From assembly GCA_963377175.1 (NCBI GenBank), contig CAUJNA010003820.1, positions 222,001-286,000 on the forward strand: DNA of 64,000 nucleotides, written 5' to 3'. Shown here piece after piece: positions 1-12,017 of the stretch. The position numbers were made by a program, and so were the translations under genes. The notes beneath the pieces were generated by a model. It was not told where the DNA came from. It ran no database searches and worked only from the letters and a program-made list of their open reading frames with translations. Positions within the stretch are counted from its first letter, which is position 1, and every line of letters starts with the position of its first letter. Source of the stretch: Effrenium voratum. Lineage: Eukaryota > Sar > Dinophyceae > Suessiales > Symbiodiniaceae.

Positions 1-647
1 CCAGTTAGACGTGCCTCGTGCCTCGTGCCTGGTGCACACAAGGCTGCGCTCAGCGTCCCGCACACTCACCTCGCACAGTCAGGCGATGCCCTGCCCGAGG
101 ATATCACCGCTGGTTCTTCGGGAAAACCTTGGGGATGGAACATCCGAATATGGGTGTCTTTGAATGGGCGGACCCCCAAAACTTGTTTCCCAGTATGGTG
201 GTTCTCCTCTTGGTTTCCCTACACATGAGGACTTTGTGGGAACCTACGAAAAAGGGGGCGGTGGTGCTGTGTGAGTCTTCCTTGGGTGGGTCAAACCGGC
301 CTGCAAAACGTGCGGGGGTTGCCTCCAAATCAGCACGCGCCCAAAGTGGATGGTTTCCCCTTGCAGTTTCACTTTGCAACATCCCCAACACGGCTACCCT
401 CGTCAACATACTGTTTTGCTGGTGGGAATCCCTTGTAAGAACACACGCACTATGGCGTTGCTGGTTTCTGGTTGGGACAACGGCGATGCACTCCCAACAA
501 GCTTCAAGCTGGAAGGTCCAACCAAAGAGCAACCGAGTTTGCTTGCCCCAGTCTTCTTTTCAGCTCCTTCGCAAATCAGCTCCTGGCGCCAGAGCAAAGC
601 GCCTCCTGAGCAAGTTGAAAAGTTGCGTGCGCTCAGGCCATGAACAC
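1..647. other. Flank downstream of the BTB gene, little seen
   Basis: Mostly unassigned. Positions about 130-240 hold one copy of the dispersed GGTTTCCC/CCCCCAAAA repeat (family R1). A minus-strand AG/GTGAGT donor at about 65-75 follows a short open stretch, which could be the end of an exon of a further gene. This is too weak to call. Confidence 0.3.
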
Positions 648-3600
648 TCATGGTGAGGCTTTCCGCTTCGGCCAGCTACGGGCTGTCACGAAGTGGCCAA
701 AGACATCAAACCATGACACCATCAAGTGCCAGCACTTGCTTGAGTTGGGCTCCAGCATTCGCACACGAAAGCTGTCAAAAAAGACACCTGGGGCGGCGTC
801 AGGAACTTCAAACACCGTGCCGCTTGTGGACAACGGCTGCCCCGTGACCCGGAGGAGCTCCTGCCAGTCGCTGCCGGCATATGGCCACCCTTCAAACACA
901 AATGACTTGCACATAAAATTGCCTGCAGAATACCCATGCTTCAGACCGACTGCGCAAGGGCGGAGCCTGCATCCCTTGGGCGTCACTGAAATCCACGGGT
1001 TGCCCAAAGCGTTTCCGGTGCCAAATCTGTCAGTGTCGAACTTGAACAACTGAGTTATTTCGGGTGGAGTTTCAGAGAACCGCGATGAAAGCGAGACTTC
1101 CAAATCCACACCTTGATCTTTCAGACACGCAAAGATCCCAGGTTTGCTCAAAGGCTCACACTTGGCAATGAAACCTGGAGTATCGCTTGCAAGCCCTTGA
1201 TGCTGCTCCAACATCAGGCAACGTCGCGCCAAGGTATGCTGCATCTTGGCTTGCACGGCTTGAGTCCACCGCAACGAGATGCCTTCTGGCAAATTCAGGT
1301 GAGTAAGATCGCCCCCATGCGCAGCATCCAAAGCTCCACCATTCCACTTCTCCCATCTGACGGCGTTCAGCCACCAATTGTCTGGCAAGGTGCCTGGACA
1401 GACCTGCTGGTAGTCCTTAATCATGTCAAGCCGGTCCAGCTCCGTGACCACTTGCACATGCTTGAGGAACATCACTGCATTGCATACCTTGGCTCTGGCC
1501 AACGTCTCCACCAGGTTTGCATCATCTGCCGCGGGCACGCAGGTCCGCGCCACTTCTTCCAAGGAGTCCGGGCACGCCCAAGCCTCCAGATCTGCCGCGT
1601 CACACTGTCCGCCCTTGCGATCTCACACGCCTCGGCTGTCACCGAGCGCAGAAGCCTGGGTTGCTCAGAATGGCGATCGGAAAACACTACCTGGCACCAG
1701 GAAGAGCAAGGTTCAAAGCACACCTCCAACATCTGGCATATAAATAAAGCATCTTAGCGATACGTACTACGTACCTGATTGCTGCAGCCCAGAAGGCCGC
1801 TGCATATCAAAGTGGTCGGCCAGCACCAGCACTTCGACGACGAGCTTCTCCGGCAGCTGCTCCTCGGCACCGTAGATCCAGCCCAGCAGCCAAGCCCAGG
1901 CTTCGTACGAACCGTCTTCCGGCGCCCAGACCGGCCTTAGCGACAACACGACCGTAAGCGAGACCCAGACCCCCACTGGGTTTGCGTGGGAAAAACTGGC
2001 CGCCCCGCTTGTTGGGGTAGTTGATGTTAAAGGACCCCCCCAAAAAAGAAGACAGAAAGAAAAAACACAACAACAACGAGGAGAAAGGCGACCACGTGTC
2101 CGGGAAAAGCAGTGAGAAAAGCAGTGAAACTTGGGAAGGCAAGCAGCTCGCTTGAATCCCGGAACTCAGAGGAGAACTTGCTGCGCAGCACCGGACTCGC
2201 TGCCGCGAGCACCAGCCGGTGAGCACGCACCATCTTGCCCCCGGGGAGTCGAACTTGAATGTCGGAGAAGTCCTCACGTGAAAGGCCCCACAAATATCTT
2301 AAATAAGGGTTTATCTCTGGGACCTTGACTAAAAGTGGACCAACATGCAAATCACTGTTCGGACCTTGACTAAAAGAGGACCAACATGCAAATCACTGTT
2401 CGGACCTTGACTAAAAATGGACCAACATGCAAATCACTGTTCGGACCTTGACTAAAAATGGGCCAACATGCAAACCACTTTTGGGTGCTTGACTAAAAAT
2501 GAACCAAGTCAATGCAAATCACTTTTGGGTGATTGACTAAAAATGAACCAAGTCAATGCAAATCACTTGTGGGTGCTTGACTAAAAATGAACCAAGTCAA
2601 TGCAAATCACTTTTGGGTGCTTGACTAAAAATGAACCAAGTCAATGCAAATCACTTTTGGGTGCTTGACTAAAAATGAACCAAGTCAATGCAAATCACTT
2701 TTGGGTGCTTGACTAAAAATGAACCAAGTCAATGCAAATCACTTTTGGGTGCTTGACTAAAAATGAACCAAGTCAATGCAAATCACTTTTGGGTGCTTGA
2801 CTAAAAATGAACCAAGTCAATGCAAATCACTTTTGGGTGCTTGACTAAAAATGAACCAAGTCAATGCAAATCACTTTTGGGTGCTTGACTAAAAATGAAC
2901 CAAGTCAATGCAAATCACTTTGGGGTGCTTGACGAAAAATGAACCAAGTCAATGCAAATCACTTTTGGGTGCTTGACTAAAAATGAACCAAGTCAATGCA
3001 AATCAGGCAAACCAAAAGGTGAAAAAGCTGGCTTTGGACAAGTGAGAGTCCGGATCATCCAGTTCGGCCACCATCCCGTCAAACCCATTGCGCTCAATGA
3101 CCATCGCCATGTGAGCCCCAACCCCAAGCAAGAATGCCTGGATCAACCGCTTGGAGCCGCTGTGCCCAACAATAGCACAGGCTTTCAGGTTTGCTTCAAA
3201 AGTAAGGGGCGTCAAGAACTGAGCGGTTTCCTGGTGGTTTCCTGCGAAAACAACCCCAAAACAAGTATCCACACCCACATAGGCCACGGTGTTGCCAGAC
3301 TTCTCAACCCGGCCGATTTGGCCCAATCAAACGACCCAAAGCCCCTCATTTGTTTTTGGGCTGATGCACCCTTTGCGTACCCTTTACATTTGGGCCCTTT
3401 TCGAGGTTCCAAGGAGGCCCCCCGAACGTCGGACCCACAAACGGTCCTCTTTTTCGGGCTTTATAGAAAAGACAAGCATTTTCGAACGAGCAAACACAAC
3501 CTACACAGAAAAATACGCACACACACACACACACACACACATGTACAAGGCACAAACGAAATAGCCCGGGCACCGCAAAAAGCAAAAAGGCCCGAGCCCG

Positions 3601-4742
3601 CCTGCGGCTTCCGCGCTCGGCGCGGCTCGGGCTCAGCGCGGCGTCCCGACTCCTCAGCCGATGGCTTGGATCGGTCAGATCCTTCTGGTCCTTGCCAAAT
3701 ACGAGGCCCGCAACCTCCAGGCCACCAAGCCAAACCACAAGGGGGGGGAAGCTGAAGCGAAGCAAAACCGTGGAGACCTTTGACTCCAACCACCCTACGA
3801 AAAGAAAGCCAGCTGATTGAAAAAGGGTGGAGGGGCGGGGGAACATGCTCAAAACCCCGCGGCCGCCTCTCGCGAGCAGAGGAAGGTGCAGCCGGGGCGC
3901 GGCTGCCGAGCCGCGGGCGCTGCGAGGAGCGGCCCCGGGGCCGCCTGACTGGACTTGGAAGTTCGGATTCTCGGGGTCTCAAATGACAGGGGCTACAGAT
4001 ATTTGTATATATATATATATGCATGTGTATATATATATATATATGTGTGTGTCTATAGTTTATTTTTTATGCTAATACATGAGTTAATGTGGGTGTCATC
4101 ATTTAAGGCACCCCACAACCCCATTCCAAAATCCGCCCACCCCTAGCTAGACCCATCCGCCCAACGCCCAAGGCTTAGCTTCCCTTACAGCTTCAATTCC
4201 AACCAACCCTCTGAGCTTTGCCTTTGCCTTAAACAGGGTGCCCCCGACGAGGGAAACCATCCCCAAACAAGGGCCCAAATATTTGGAATGGGATTGTGGG
4301 GTGCCTCAAAGCATGAAACCCAGATTAATCATGTAGGAGCATAAAACATATGTTCCACCCATCCATCATCCATCCATCTGATTTGTGCAGAACATGCTAG
4401 CATTATGGGATTGTTTAAATGGAGCCCAGCAAAACCAACATGGCCGCGAGACTCAAAACTTGTGAGTTGCCCAGAATTTTACACAGGCTTCAAACTCCAA
4501 GTCCAAGCCAGCAATCCAAAGTGCCACATAATCTTGAGCCCAAATTCATCAAGCCCAGTTTGGGTGTCCCCGGGTTTGGTGGACAATCATCACCATAATA
4601 GGACAGGTACTTAGATCCGGGTCAACGGGAAGGCGACAAAAAGGGGAACCAGAAATTCCCGCCCCCCAGCGCCGCCCAGCGCCGCCTGCACACCTCGTTG
4701 ATGAGGCTCGACACCTGCGTCGAAACGATACGCACCTTGATC
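648..4742 (-). CDS. BTB/POZ-domain protein with discoidin-like C-terminus (multi-exon)
   Basis: Exons in transcription order: 4694-4742, 3602-3714, 3033-3218, 2145-2272, 1804-1935, then 1655 down to the stop at 648. Exons 2145-2272 and 1804-1935 encode a BTB/POZ fold (DFSDIQVRLPGG, AHRLVLAAASPVLRSKF, then YEAWAWLLGWIYGAEEQ and VLADHFDM). BTB domains mediate dimerisation and often recruit cullin-3 ubiquitin ligases. The terminal exon is an about 300-residue frame. Its end (WPYAGSDWQELL, FDSFRVRMLEPNSS, HLMVSWFDVFG) resembles the discoidin-like domains that follow BTB in BTBD9-type proteins. The 3033-3218 exon (IVGHSGSKRLIQAFLLGVGA) is helical, perhaps armadillo-like, and its phase joins the BTB exon through a GC donor. 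Phase between 3602-3714 and 3033-3218 does not match, so an exon is probably missing there. The frame also breaks near 1615-1630. The BTB assignment is firm; the joining of all exons is inferred. Confidence 0.6.
2318..3005. repeat. 41/44-bp minisatellite inside the BTB gene
   Basis: Tandem array. The first few units are 41 bp (CGGACCTTGACTAAAA... AACATGCAAATCACTGTT). From about 2480 they become 44 bp (GGGTGCTTGACTAAAAATGA, CCAAGTCAATGCAAATCACT) and are nearly identical to about 3003. It lies between the exon ending at 3033 and the BTB exon starting at 2272, so it is intronic if that model is right. Confidence 0.95.
3517..3542. repeat. (CA)n microsatellite
   Basis: Uninterrupted CA dinucleotide run in the intron downstream of exon 3602-3714 of the BTB gene model. 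Confidence 0.9.
4005..4056. repeat. (TA)n/(TG)n microsatellite
   Basis: Two TA runs separated by GCATGTG and followed by a TG run. AT-rich island in an otherwise GC-balanced region. Confidence 0.9.
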
Positions 4743-7650
4743 CTGCTTGTGGCTGTATGGTTGTTGTTGCTTTTGGAGGGTGCCCTGTTCAGGTTATTAT
4801 TTTATAAGGAAACCGAAGGACAACTGCTAACTACCACCCACCCGCCCCCCTCGGCCCTCCCCCATGTTGTTTTGGAGGGTGTCCCTTGCAGGTTGGTTTC
4901 GGAGGAAAGCAAAGGAGCCACCCCGGTCAGGGCGCTCTTTGCAGCCCGGTCATCAAATGTGCCATGGCCCGAAAGCTACAATTGTCCTCTTCCAAAAGAG
5001 GAGGTGTCAGAACCCCTTGCATGACGTGTTTCCGTGAAACGAATGTGAAGACGGCACCAGGGTCCACCAACCGGCCCTGTGTTTGACAACCCCATCCAAG
5101 GAAGTTTCACCATGTGCAACTCATTAAATGGCAATCAGCCCCATCACCAGCTCCTTGAAAAGGTGCCCAGAAAACTTGCGCCATCCTCCAATCGTTGCAC
5201 GAACCCAATCACGCATGAGAACAATGCATCTTGTCTGGCTACCGTCGGATGGGATGGCCCATTTGGCAAGGCTTCAAACTATGCCGAGATACGCGGTGGA
5301 AGTGTTAGCCGTCCTTTTTCTGCTCCTTCGCACATTCCCGGCGCATGGCATGTAAACTCCCCCTCTTACCCAGCACGCCAATAGAGGTAGATCGCTTGTT
5401 GCTTTTCTGTTGGTGGAACGGGCTCCCTGCGGCACCTGTTGGGGATCTTGGGTGCGATCTAGTAATCAACTCGCATGGAGAACACGGTGATTACCGTCCG
5501 GACGGGCTCCCGTCCCGAGCTGATAGGCATGAGCCATCTTGCGTTTCGGACATGTGGGGATGTAGAGGAACATCAATCCCCAAGGACATCCCACAAGCGC
5601 CCAGAATACCATATTTGCTTGTGCACATTGCGGCGACGACTTTGCACCTGCGGCCGGAGCCTGAGACGTTGGACAGATTGCAAGATTGCGCATCCCTGCC
5701 GGGCCGATGACTGCCCGCAAGCTGCAAGCCCAACTTGGCGTCGCGTAAGTGGCTTTGGCAACATTCACGCGCAAGCCTGCGGCGCCTGCACCCGCGGGCC
5801 TTAGGCTCTTGCCAATTCGACTCGGCGCGGTCAGGTAGCAAAGACGGGCCAATCAGAGTCAGTCGTGGCCAAAAAAGACGGGCAGTGCGCTTCAAGCCGC
5901 AAGCCGGGCAGCGCATGGGGCGCAGGGCGTGCAGTGGATGTGCTGGGGGTTTGAGCAAAAGGACCGACATATACGTTGCACGGCACCTGTCACCACCTGC
6001 AGCTCTGAACTGCATGCGTTGGTCAGCACCTGAAGCTTTCGCTTTCAACGTGCGGCCCTGCAGGATTGATCATCCAGTCTGCGCTCTAAGGGCCACTTTG
6101 GCGCTGGCCCCAGTTGCACTGGCCGTGCGTCTGACGCCGACGTTGGCGCCGCAGCGCCCGTGCAAAGTGCCATCCTGCTCACAACATGTTTTGCGACATC
6201 AAAGGGCAACCTGCGGGCACCTGCGCCTGCGGCGGTTCTTGGGCTCTCAGGTCCCACCAAACCACGGCAAGGCGAAATTCCGGTCACACACACACACACA
6301 AGCCGCAAGTCTCAACAAACCACGTCGCAGGTTTGCCCGAGTCGGAAAAAATGACATCAACAAGTTCACAAAGATATGTCGTTTGGTGGACCACTTGTTG
6401 ACTTGTTGAAGCCTGTTCTAAACGTCACTGCGCGCCAACGATCCCGAAAGAGGCCATTTTGTGAACCCACCACACAGATGCGAATTCCCCGACAAGGTTT
6501 CGCTTCCCCTTCAGCTCCATTCCAAAGACCTAAACGGGAGGTTACTTTCAAAAGACGACATGGCGGACACACACGCACACACACGCACACACACGCACAC
6601 ACAAACACCCTAAACAAAACGTTTGTTCTTCCGGTTTCCCTTTAAGCCAACATGAGACAACTCACGCGCGGCAGCTCGCCTCCCCGGGGCTCTGGGCAGC
6701 TTGGTGCACCAGTTGCCTCAGACGTCTCGACTGCGGATCCCCAACTGTTGGTTTGCTTTGCGTGCTGAACAAAAGTCATCCAGGGATCAAGCCTTAGAAG
6801 GGGCGGCATTGCTCGAGCCACAGCCGCCTGGCTTTTCCTCTCGTAGGCATCCCACCCCCGCGAGCGCTCGCGTGCTGCTATGCTGTCAGCTCCAAGTTGC
6901 AAGTTGCAAGTGGCGCCAGCGAAGTGCGTTGAGTGCGAAACGCGGTGGCCACATGCGGCGCAGTGAGAACGTCGAGCCACGGCACACAGCGGTTGTTGCC
7001 CCATCGCCCCATCTTCACAGATCGCAGTAGTGGGTGTTGGCAATCTGCAAAAGCCTCCGCGCCTTGGGCTGGTGTTCGTCCTGCTCTTTGTTTCGCGCCC
7101 GCGCGCCCCGAGCGGGACGCAACAATCATGGAGTTCCAGGAATGCTTCAGGGGGACAAAGCAAAGTTGTTCTGCTTGTTCTTGAAGGCCCATTCAACATG
7201 CTGCTTAACAATGAGGCCGTTGGTACTGTACAGTAGAGTGATTCTGCATTTCGGGGCCCTTTTGTCTTCCAATGTGCCTGACAACAGTTGATTGATGCGT
7301 TGTCATGGCAACCAGCCAGGCCCTGAACATTAAAGACAAATCCGCCGACAACAGACGGCGTGTTGGACATAAAAAATGCTCCTTACCCCTTTACCTATTA
7401 CCCCTCCCCTAGCCCCTCCCCAGGGGCACCCTCTCAGACTAGACGCTTCACTAAATCTGTTCATTGCGCGGGCTTGCGCAACTCAGTTTGTCAAAAACAT
7501 TGGGGTGTTCGATTCCCCCCGGGTGCGCTTTCGCATCCTTAGCAGCTCCAGCGGCACATCGCCAGCATCACCTGCATCATCCGCATCAGCGCCTGCCAAG
7601 GATGCGGATGATGCAAGTGATGCTGGGGATGTTGCCCATGCTGGTGAAGG
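4743..7650. other. Intergenic or intronic stretch, no convincing gene
   Basis: No exon with coherent splice phase was found. Positions 5,650-6,250 are GC-rich with repeated CCTGCGG-type words and open on several frames, including a 128-residue minus frame at 5466-5852. That composition explains the openness. CA microsatellites lie at 6284-6301 and 6568-6604, the second with CACACG interruptions. The purine-rich array begins at about 7650. Confidence 0.5.
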
Positions 7651-10600
7651 AAATGAAGGGGGGAAAGGGGGAAAGGATCTCAACAGCGAAAGGGGGGGAA
7701 AGATCTCAGGGAGGAAAGGGAGAAGATCTGGGGAAAAAATGCCTTAAGGGGGAAAGGGGGGAAAAGATCTTTGGGAGGAAAAGGGAAATCTTTCTCGGGG
7801 GGAACAGGCCCTAGGGGCAATGGGGGGACAGGATCTCAAACGGGAAAGGGGGAAAAAGACTTTGGGAAGAGAAGGGTGGAGATCTTGGGGGGAAAAGGCC
7901 TTAGGGGGGAAACGGGGGAAAGGATCTTAAGCGGGAAAGGGGGGAAAAGATCTTAGGGAGGCAAAGGGAGACGAACTCAGGGTGCGAAAAGGCCTTAGGG
8001 GGGACAGGGGGGAAAGGATCTCAATAAAGAAAGGTGGGAAAAGCTCTTAGGGAGGAAAAGGGAGAAGATCTCAGGGGGGAAAAGGCCTTAGGGGGGAAAG
8101 GGGGGAAAGGATCTCAACAGGGAATGGCGGGAAAACATCTTAGGGAGGAAAAAGGAGGAAAAGGGATATGATCTCAGGGGGGGGGAAAAGGCATTGGGGG
8201 GGGAAGGGGTGGAAAGGATCGAAAAGCGAGAAGATCTAGGGGGGGAAAAGGCCTTAAGATCTCAGGGCGGGAAAGGCCTTAGGGGGGAAAGGGGGGAAAG
8301 GATCTCAACAAAGAAAGGTGGGAAAAGCTCTTAGGGAGGAAAAGGGAGAAGATCTCAGGGAAAAAAAGGCCTTAGGGGGAAAGGGGGGAAAGGATCTCAA
8401 CAGGGAATGGCGGGAAAACATCTTAGGGAGGAAAAAGGAGGAAAAGGGATATGATCTCAGGGGGGGAAAAGGCCTTGGGGGGGAAAGGGGGGGAAAGGAT
8501 CGAAAAGCGGGGAGGGCTTAGGGGGGAAAGGGGGGAAAGGATCTCAACACGGAAAGGGGGCAAATGATCTTAGGGAGGAAAAGGGAGAAGATCTGAAAGG
8601 GCCTTCGGGGGGAAAGGGGGGGAAAGGATCTCAACAGGGACAGGGAGAAAAGATCCTAGGGAGGAAAAGGGAGAAGATCTCGAGGGGAAAGGGGGAAAGG
8701 ATCTCAACCGGGGGAAAAGACCTTGGGCAGGCAAAGGGAGAAGGCCTTAGGGGGGAAAGGGGGGAAAGGTTCTCAACAGGGAAAGGGGGGAAAACATCTT
8801 AGGGAGGAAAAGGGAGAAGATCTTGGGGGGGAAACGCCTTAGGGGGGAAAGGGCGGGAAAGGATCTCAACAAGGAAAGTGGGGAAAAGATCTTAGGAAGG
8901 AAAAGGGGGAAGATCGCGGTGGGAAAAAAGGCCTTAGGGGGGAAAGGAGGGAAAGGATCTCAACAGGGAGAGGGGGGAAAACATCGTAGGAAAAGGGAAA
9001 AACTCAGAGGGAGAAAGGTCCTTAGGGGGAAAGGGGGAATGGATCTCAACAGGGAAAGGTTGCAAAAGATCTTAGGGAGGAAAAGGGAGAAGATCTCAGG
9101 GGGAGAAAGGCCTTAAGGGGGAAAGGGGAGAAATGATCTCAACAGGGAAAGGGGTGGAAAAGATCTTAGGGAGGAAAGGGAGAAGATCTGGGGAAAAAAG
9201 GCCAACAGGGAAAGGGGGGAAAAGATCTTAGGAAGGAAGGGAGAAGCTCTCAGGGGCGAAAGGCCTTGGGCGGGAAAGGGTGGGAAGGATCTCAACAGGG
9301 AAAGGGGGGAAACAATCTTAGGAAGGAAAAGGGAGGAGATCTAGAAAGGCCTTAAAGGGAAGGGGGGAAAGGATCTCAACGGGGAAAGGGGGCAAAGGAT
9401 CTTAAGGAGGAATAGGGAGAAGATCTCAGCGGGGGGAAAGGCCTTAGGAAGGAAAGAAGGGAAAGGATCTCAACAGGGAAAGGGGGGGAAAGATCTTAGG
9501 GAGTGCGAAAAGGCCTTAGGGGGGACAGGGGGGAAAGGATCTCAATAAAGAAAGGTGGGAAAAGCTCTTAGGGAGGAAAAGGGAGAAGATCTCAGGGGGG
9601 AAAAGGCCTTAGGGGGGAAAGGGGGGAAAGGATCTCAACAGGGAATGGCGGGAAAACATCTTAGGGAGGAAAAAGGAGGAAAAGGGATATGATCTCAGGG
9701 GGGGAAAAGGCCTTGGGGGGGAAAGGGGGGGAAAGGATCGAAAAGCGGGGAGGGCTTAGGGGGGAAAGGGGGGAAAGGATCTCAACAGGGAAAGGGTGGG
9801 AAAGATCTCAACAGGGAAAGGGGTGGAAAGGATCTTAGGGAGGAAAGGGAGAAGATCTGGGGGAAAAAAGGCCAACAGGGAAAGGGGGGAAAGATCTAAG
9901 GAAGGAAAAGGGAGAAGCTCTCAGGGGGGGAAAGGCCTTAGGCGGAAAAGGGTGAAGGATCTCAACAGGGAAAGGGGGGAAACAATCTTAGGAAGGAAAA
10001 GGGAGAAGATCTGGAAAGGCCTTAAAGGGAAGGGGGGAAAGGATCTCAACGGGGAAAGGGGGCAAAGGATCTTAAGGAGGAATAGGAAGAAGATCTCAGC
10101 GGGGGGAAAGGCCTTAGGAAGGAAAGGAGGGAAAGGATCTCAACAGGGAAAGGGGGGGAAAGATCTCAGTGAGGAAAGGGAAAAGATCCCAGGCAGGGAA
10201 AAGGCCTTAGGGGGGAAAGGGGGAAAGGATCTGAACAGGGAAAGGTGGCAAAGGATCTTCGGGAGGAAAAGGGAGAAGATCTGAAAAGGCCTTCGGGGGA
10301 AAAGGGGGAAAGGAGCTCAACAGGGAAAGGTGGGAGAAGATCCTAGGGAGGAAAAGGGAGAAGATCTTGGGGGGAAAGGGGGAAAGGATCTCAACCAAGG
10401 GAAAAGATCTTGGGGAGGACAAGGGAGAAGATCTCAGGGGGGGAAAGGCCTTAGGGGGAAAGGGGGGAAAGGATCTCAACAGGGAAAGGGGGCAAAGGAT
10501 CTTAGGGAGGAAAAGGGAGAAGATCTTGGGGGGGAAAACGCCTTAGGGGGGAAAGGGCGGGAAAGGATCTCAACAAGGAAAGGGGGGAAAAGATCTTAGG

Positions 10601-11545
10601 AAGGAAAAGGGGGAAGATCGCGGGGGGAAAAAAGGCCTTAGGGGGGAAAGGAGGGAAAGGATCTCAACAGGGAGAGGGGGGAAAACATCGTAGGGAGGAA
10701 AAGGGAAAAACTCAGAGGGAGAAAGGGCCTTAGGGGGGAAAGGGGGAATGGATCTCAACAGGGAAAGGTGGCAAAAGATCTTAGGGAGGAAAAGGGAGAA
10801 GATCTCAGGGGGGGAAAGGCCTTAGGGGGGAAAGGGGGGAAAGGATCTGAGCAGGGAAAGGGGGGGAAAGATCTTAGGGAGGAAAGGGAGAAGATCTGGG
10901 GGCAAAGGCCTTAGGGGGGAAAGGGGAGAAATGATCTCAACAGGGAAAGGGGTGGAAAAGATCTTAGGGAGGAAAGGGAGAAGATCTGGGGGAAAAAAGG
11001 CCAACAGGGAAAGGGGGGAAAGATCTAAGGAAGGAAAAGGGAGAAGCTCTCAGGGGGGGGAAAGGCCTTAGGCGGGAAAGGGTGGGAAGGATCTCAACAG
11101 GGAAAGGGGGGAAACAATCTTAGGAAGGAAAAGGGAGAAGATCTGGAAAGGCCTTAAAGGGAAGGGGGGAAAGGATCTCAACAGGGAAAGGGGGCAAAGG
11201 ATCTTAAGGAGGAATAGGGAGAAGATCTCAGCGGGGGGAAAGGCCGTAGGGGGGAAAGGGGGGAAAGGATCTCAACAGGGAAAGGGGGGGAAAGATCTCA
11301 GGGAGGAAAGGGAAAAGATCCCAGGGAGGAAAAGGCCGTAGGGGGGAAAGTGGGGGAAAGGGAGGAAAAGGGAGAAGATCTCAGGGGGGAAAAGGCCTAT
11401 TAGGGGGGAAAGGGGGGAAAGGATCTCAACAGGGAGAGGGAGGAAAAAGGACAAAATCAGAGGGAGAAAAGGCCTTAGGGCGGAAAGGGGGAATGGATCT
11501 CAACAAAGAAAGGGAGGCAAAAATCTCAGAGGGGAAGGGGGCAAG
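7650..11545. repeat. Purine-only minisatellite, unit about 93 bp, with higher-order blocks
   Basis: Nearly 3.9 kb in which the plus strand is almost only G and A, punctuated by GATC-containing words. The basic unit is about 93 bp and carries GGAAAGGATCTCAACAGGGA, AAGATCTTAGGGAGG and GAAGATCTCAGGGGGG, ending in AAAAGGCCTTAGGGGG. Longer blocks recur: the block starting at about 7984 is repeated at about 9504; the block at about 8820 recurs at about 10530; the block at about 9200 recurs at about 9870 and 11000. This indicates unequal exchange or segmental duplication within the array. No coding sense. Confidence 0.95.
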
Positions 11546-12017
11546 GGGACAATTCCAAAGGGACGCAAATAAGAAAGCAGGCCTGTAATGTCGGCGGCCT
11601 GAGCCGGAGGCGTTAAAATAGTCAACAGACGGCCAAAACCCTTCCAAATGGCTGGCTTCAGTTTCGCTTCCCTTCGCCTGGCCGCCCTGTCTATTGCGAT
11701 TTCGGTCTTGGAAGAGCAAAACCCGTGGTGCTACAGGGCCGGGCAAAGGATCAAGAGGGCAGCCGCACCGACTTCTAATTGCGACTGTCTTCTAACCCGT
11801 TTTGACTGTGGCTCAGTTGTGCGTTGTTTATTAAACTTGGTTGACGAATTTAAATGTTGGCAGTTAAGTGCGGATTTCCCACTAAACCACAACAGGCAAA
11901 AATGCAAAATATTTCCCAACAACAACCATGTAAAGGGGTCCGAAAGGCGACCATCATCTCGACAGCCCCCCCTCGTTCCCAAACAAAGAGAACCCGACTT
12001 GTCTTGACACCCCTGGC
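11546..12017. other. Spacer with a dispersed repeat copy
   Basis: No exon seen. Positions 11843-11938 hold a copy of dispersed repeat R2, shared with 44356-44452. The rest is unassigned. Confidence 0.5.
11843..11938 (+). repeat. Dispersed repeat R2, copy 1
   Basis: A stretch containing CCCACTAAACCACAACAGGC and CCAACAACAACCATGTAA matches 44356-44452 in the same order, with a shared TTAAGT/GCAGTTNAGTG lead-in. No terminal repeats are visible at this resolution. Confidence 0.75.

Noticed and set aside
5466..5852. 128-codon minus frame with a hydrophobic stretch
   Set aside because: Sits in a low-complexity CCTGCGG-rich patch and overlapping frames are equally open.
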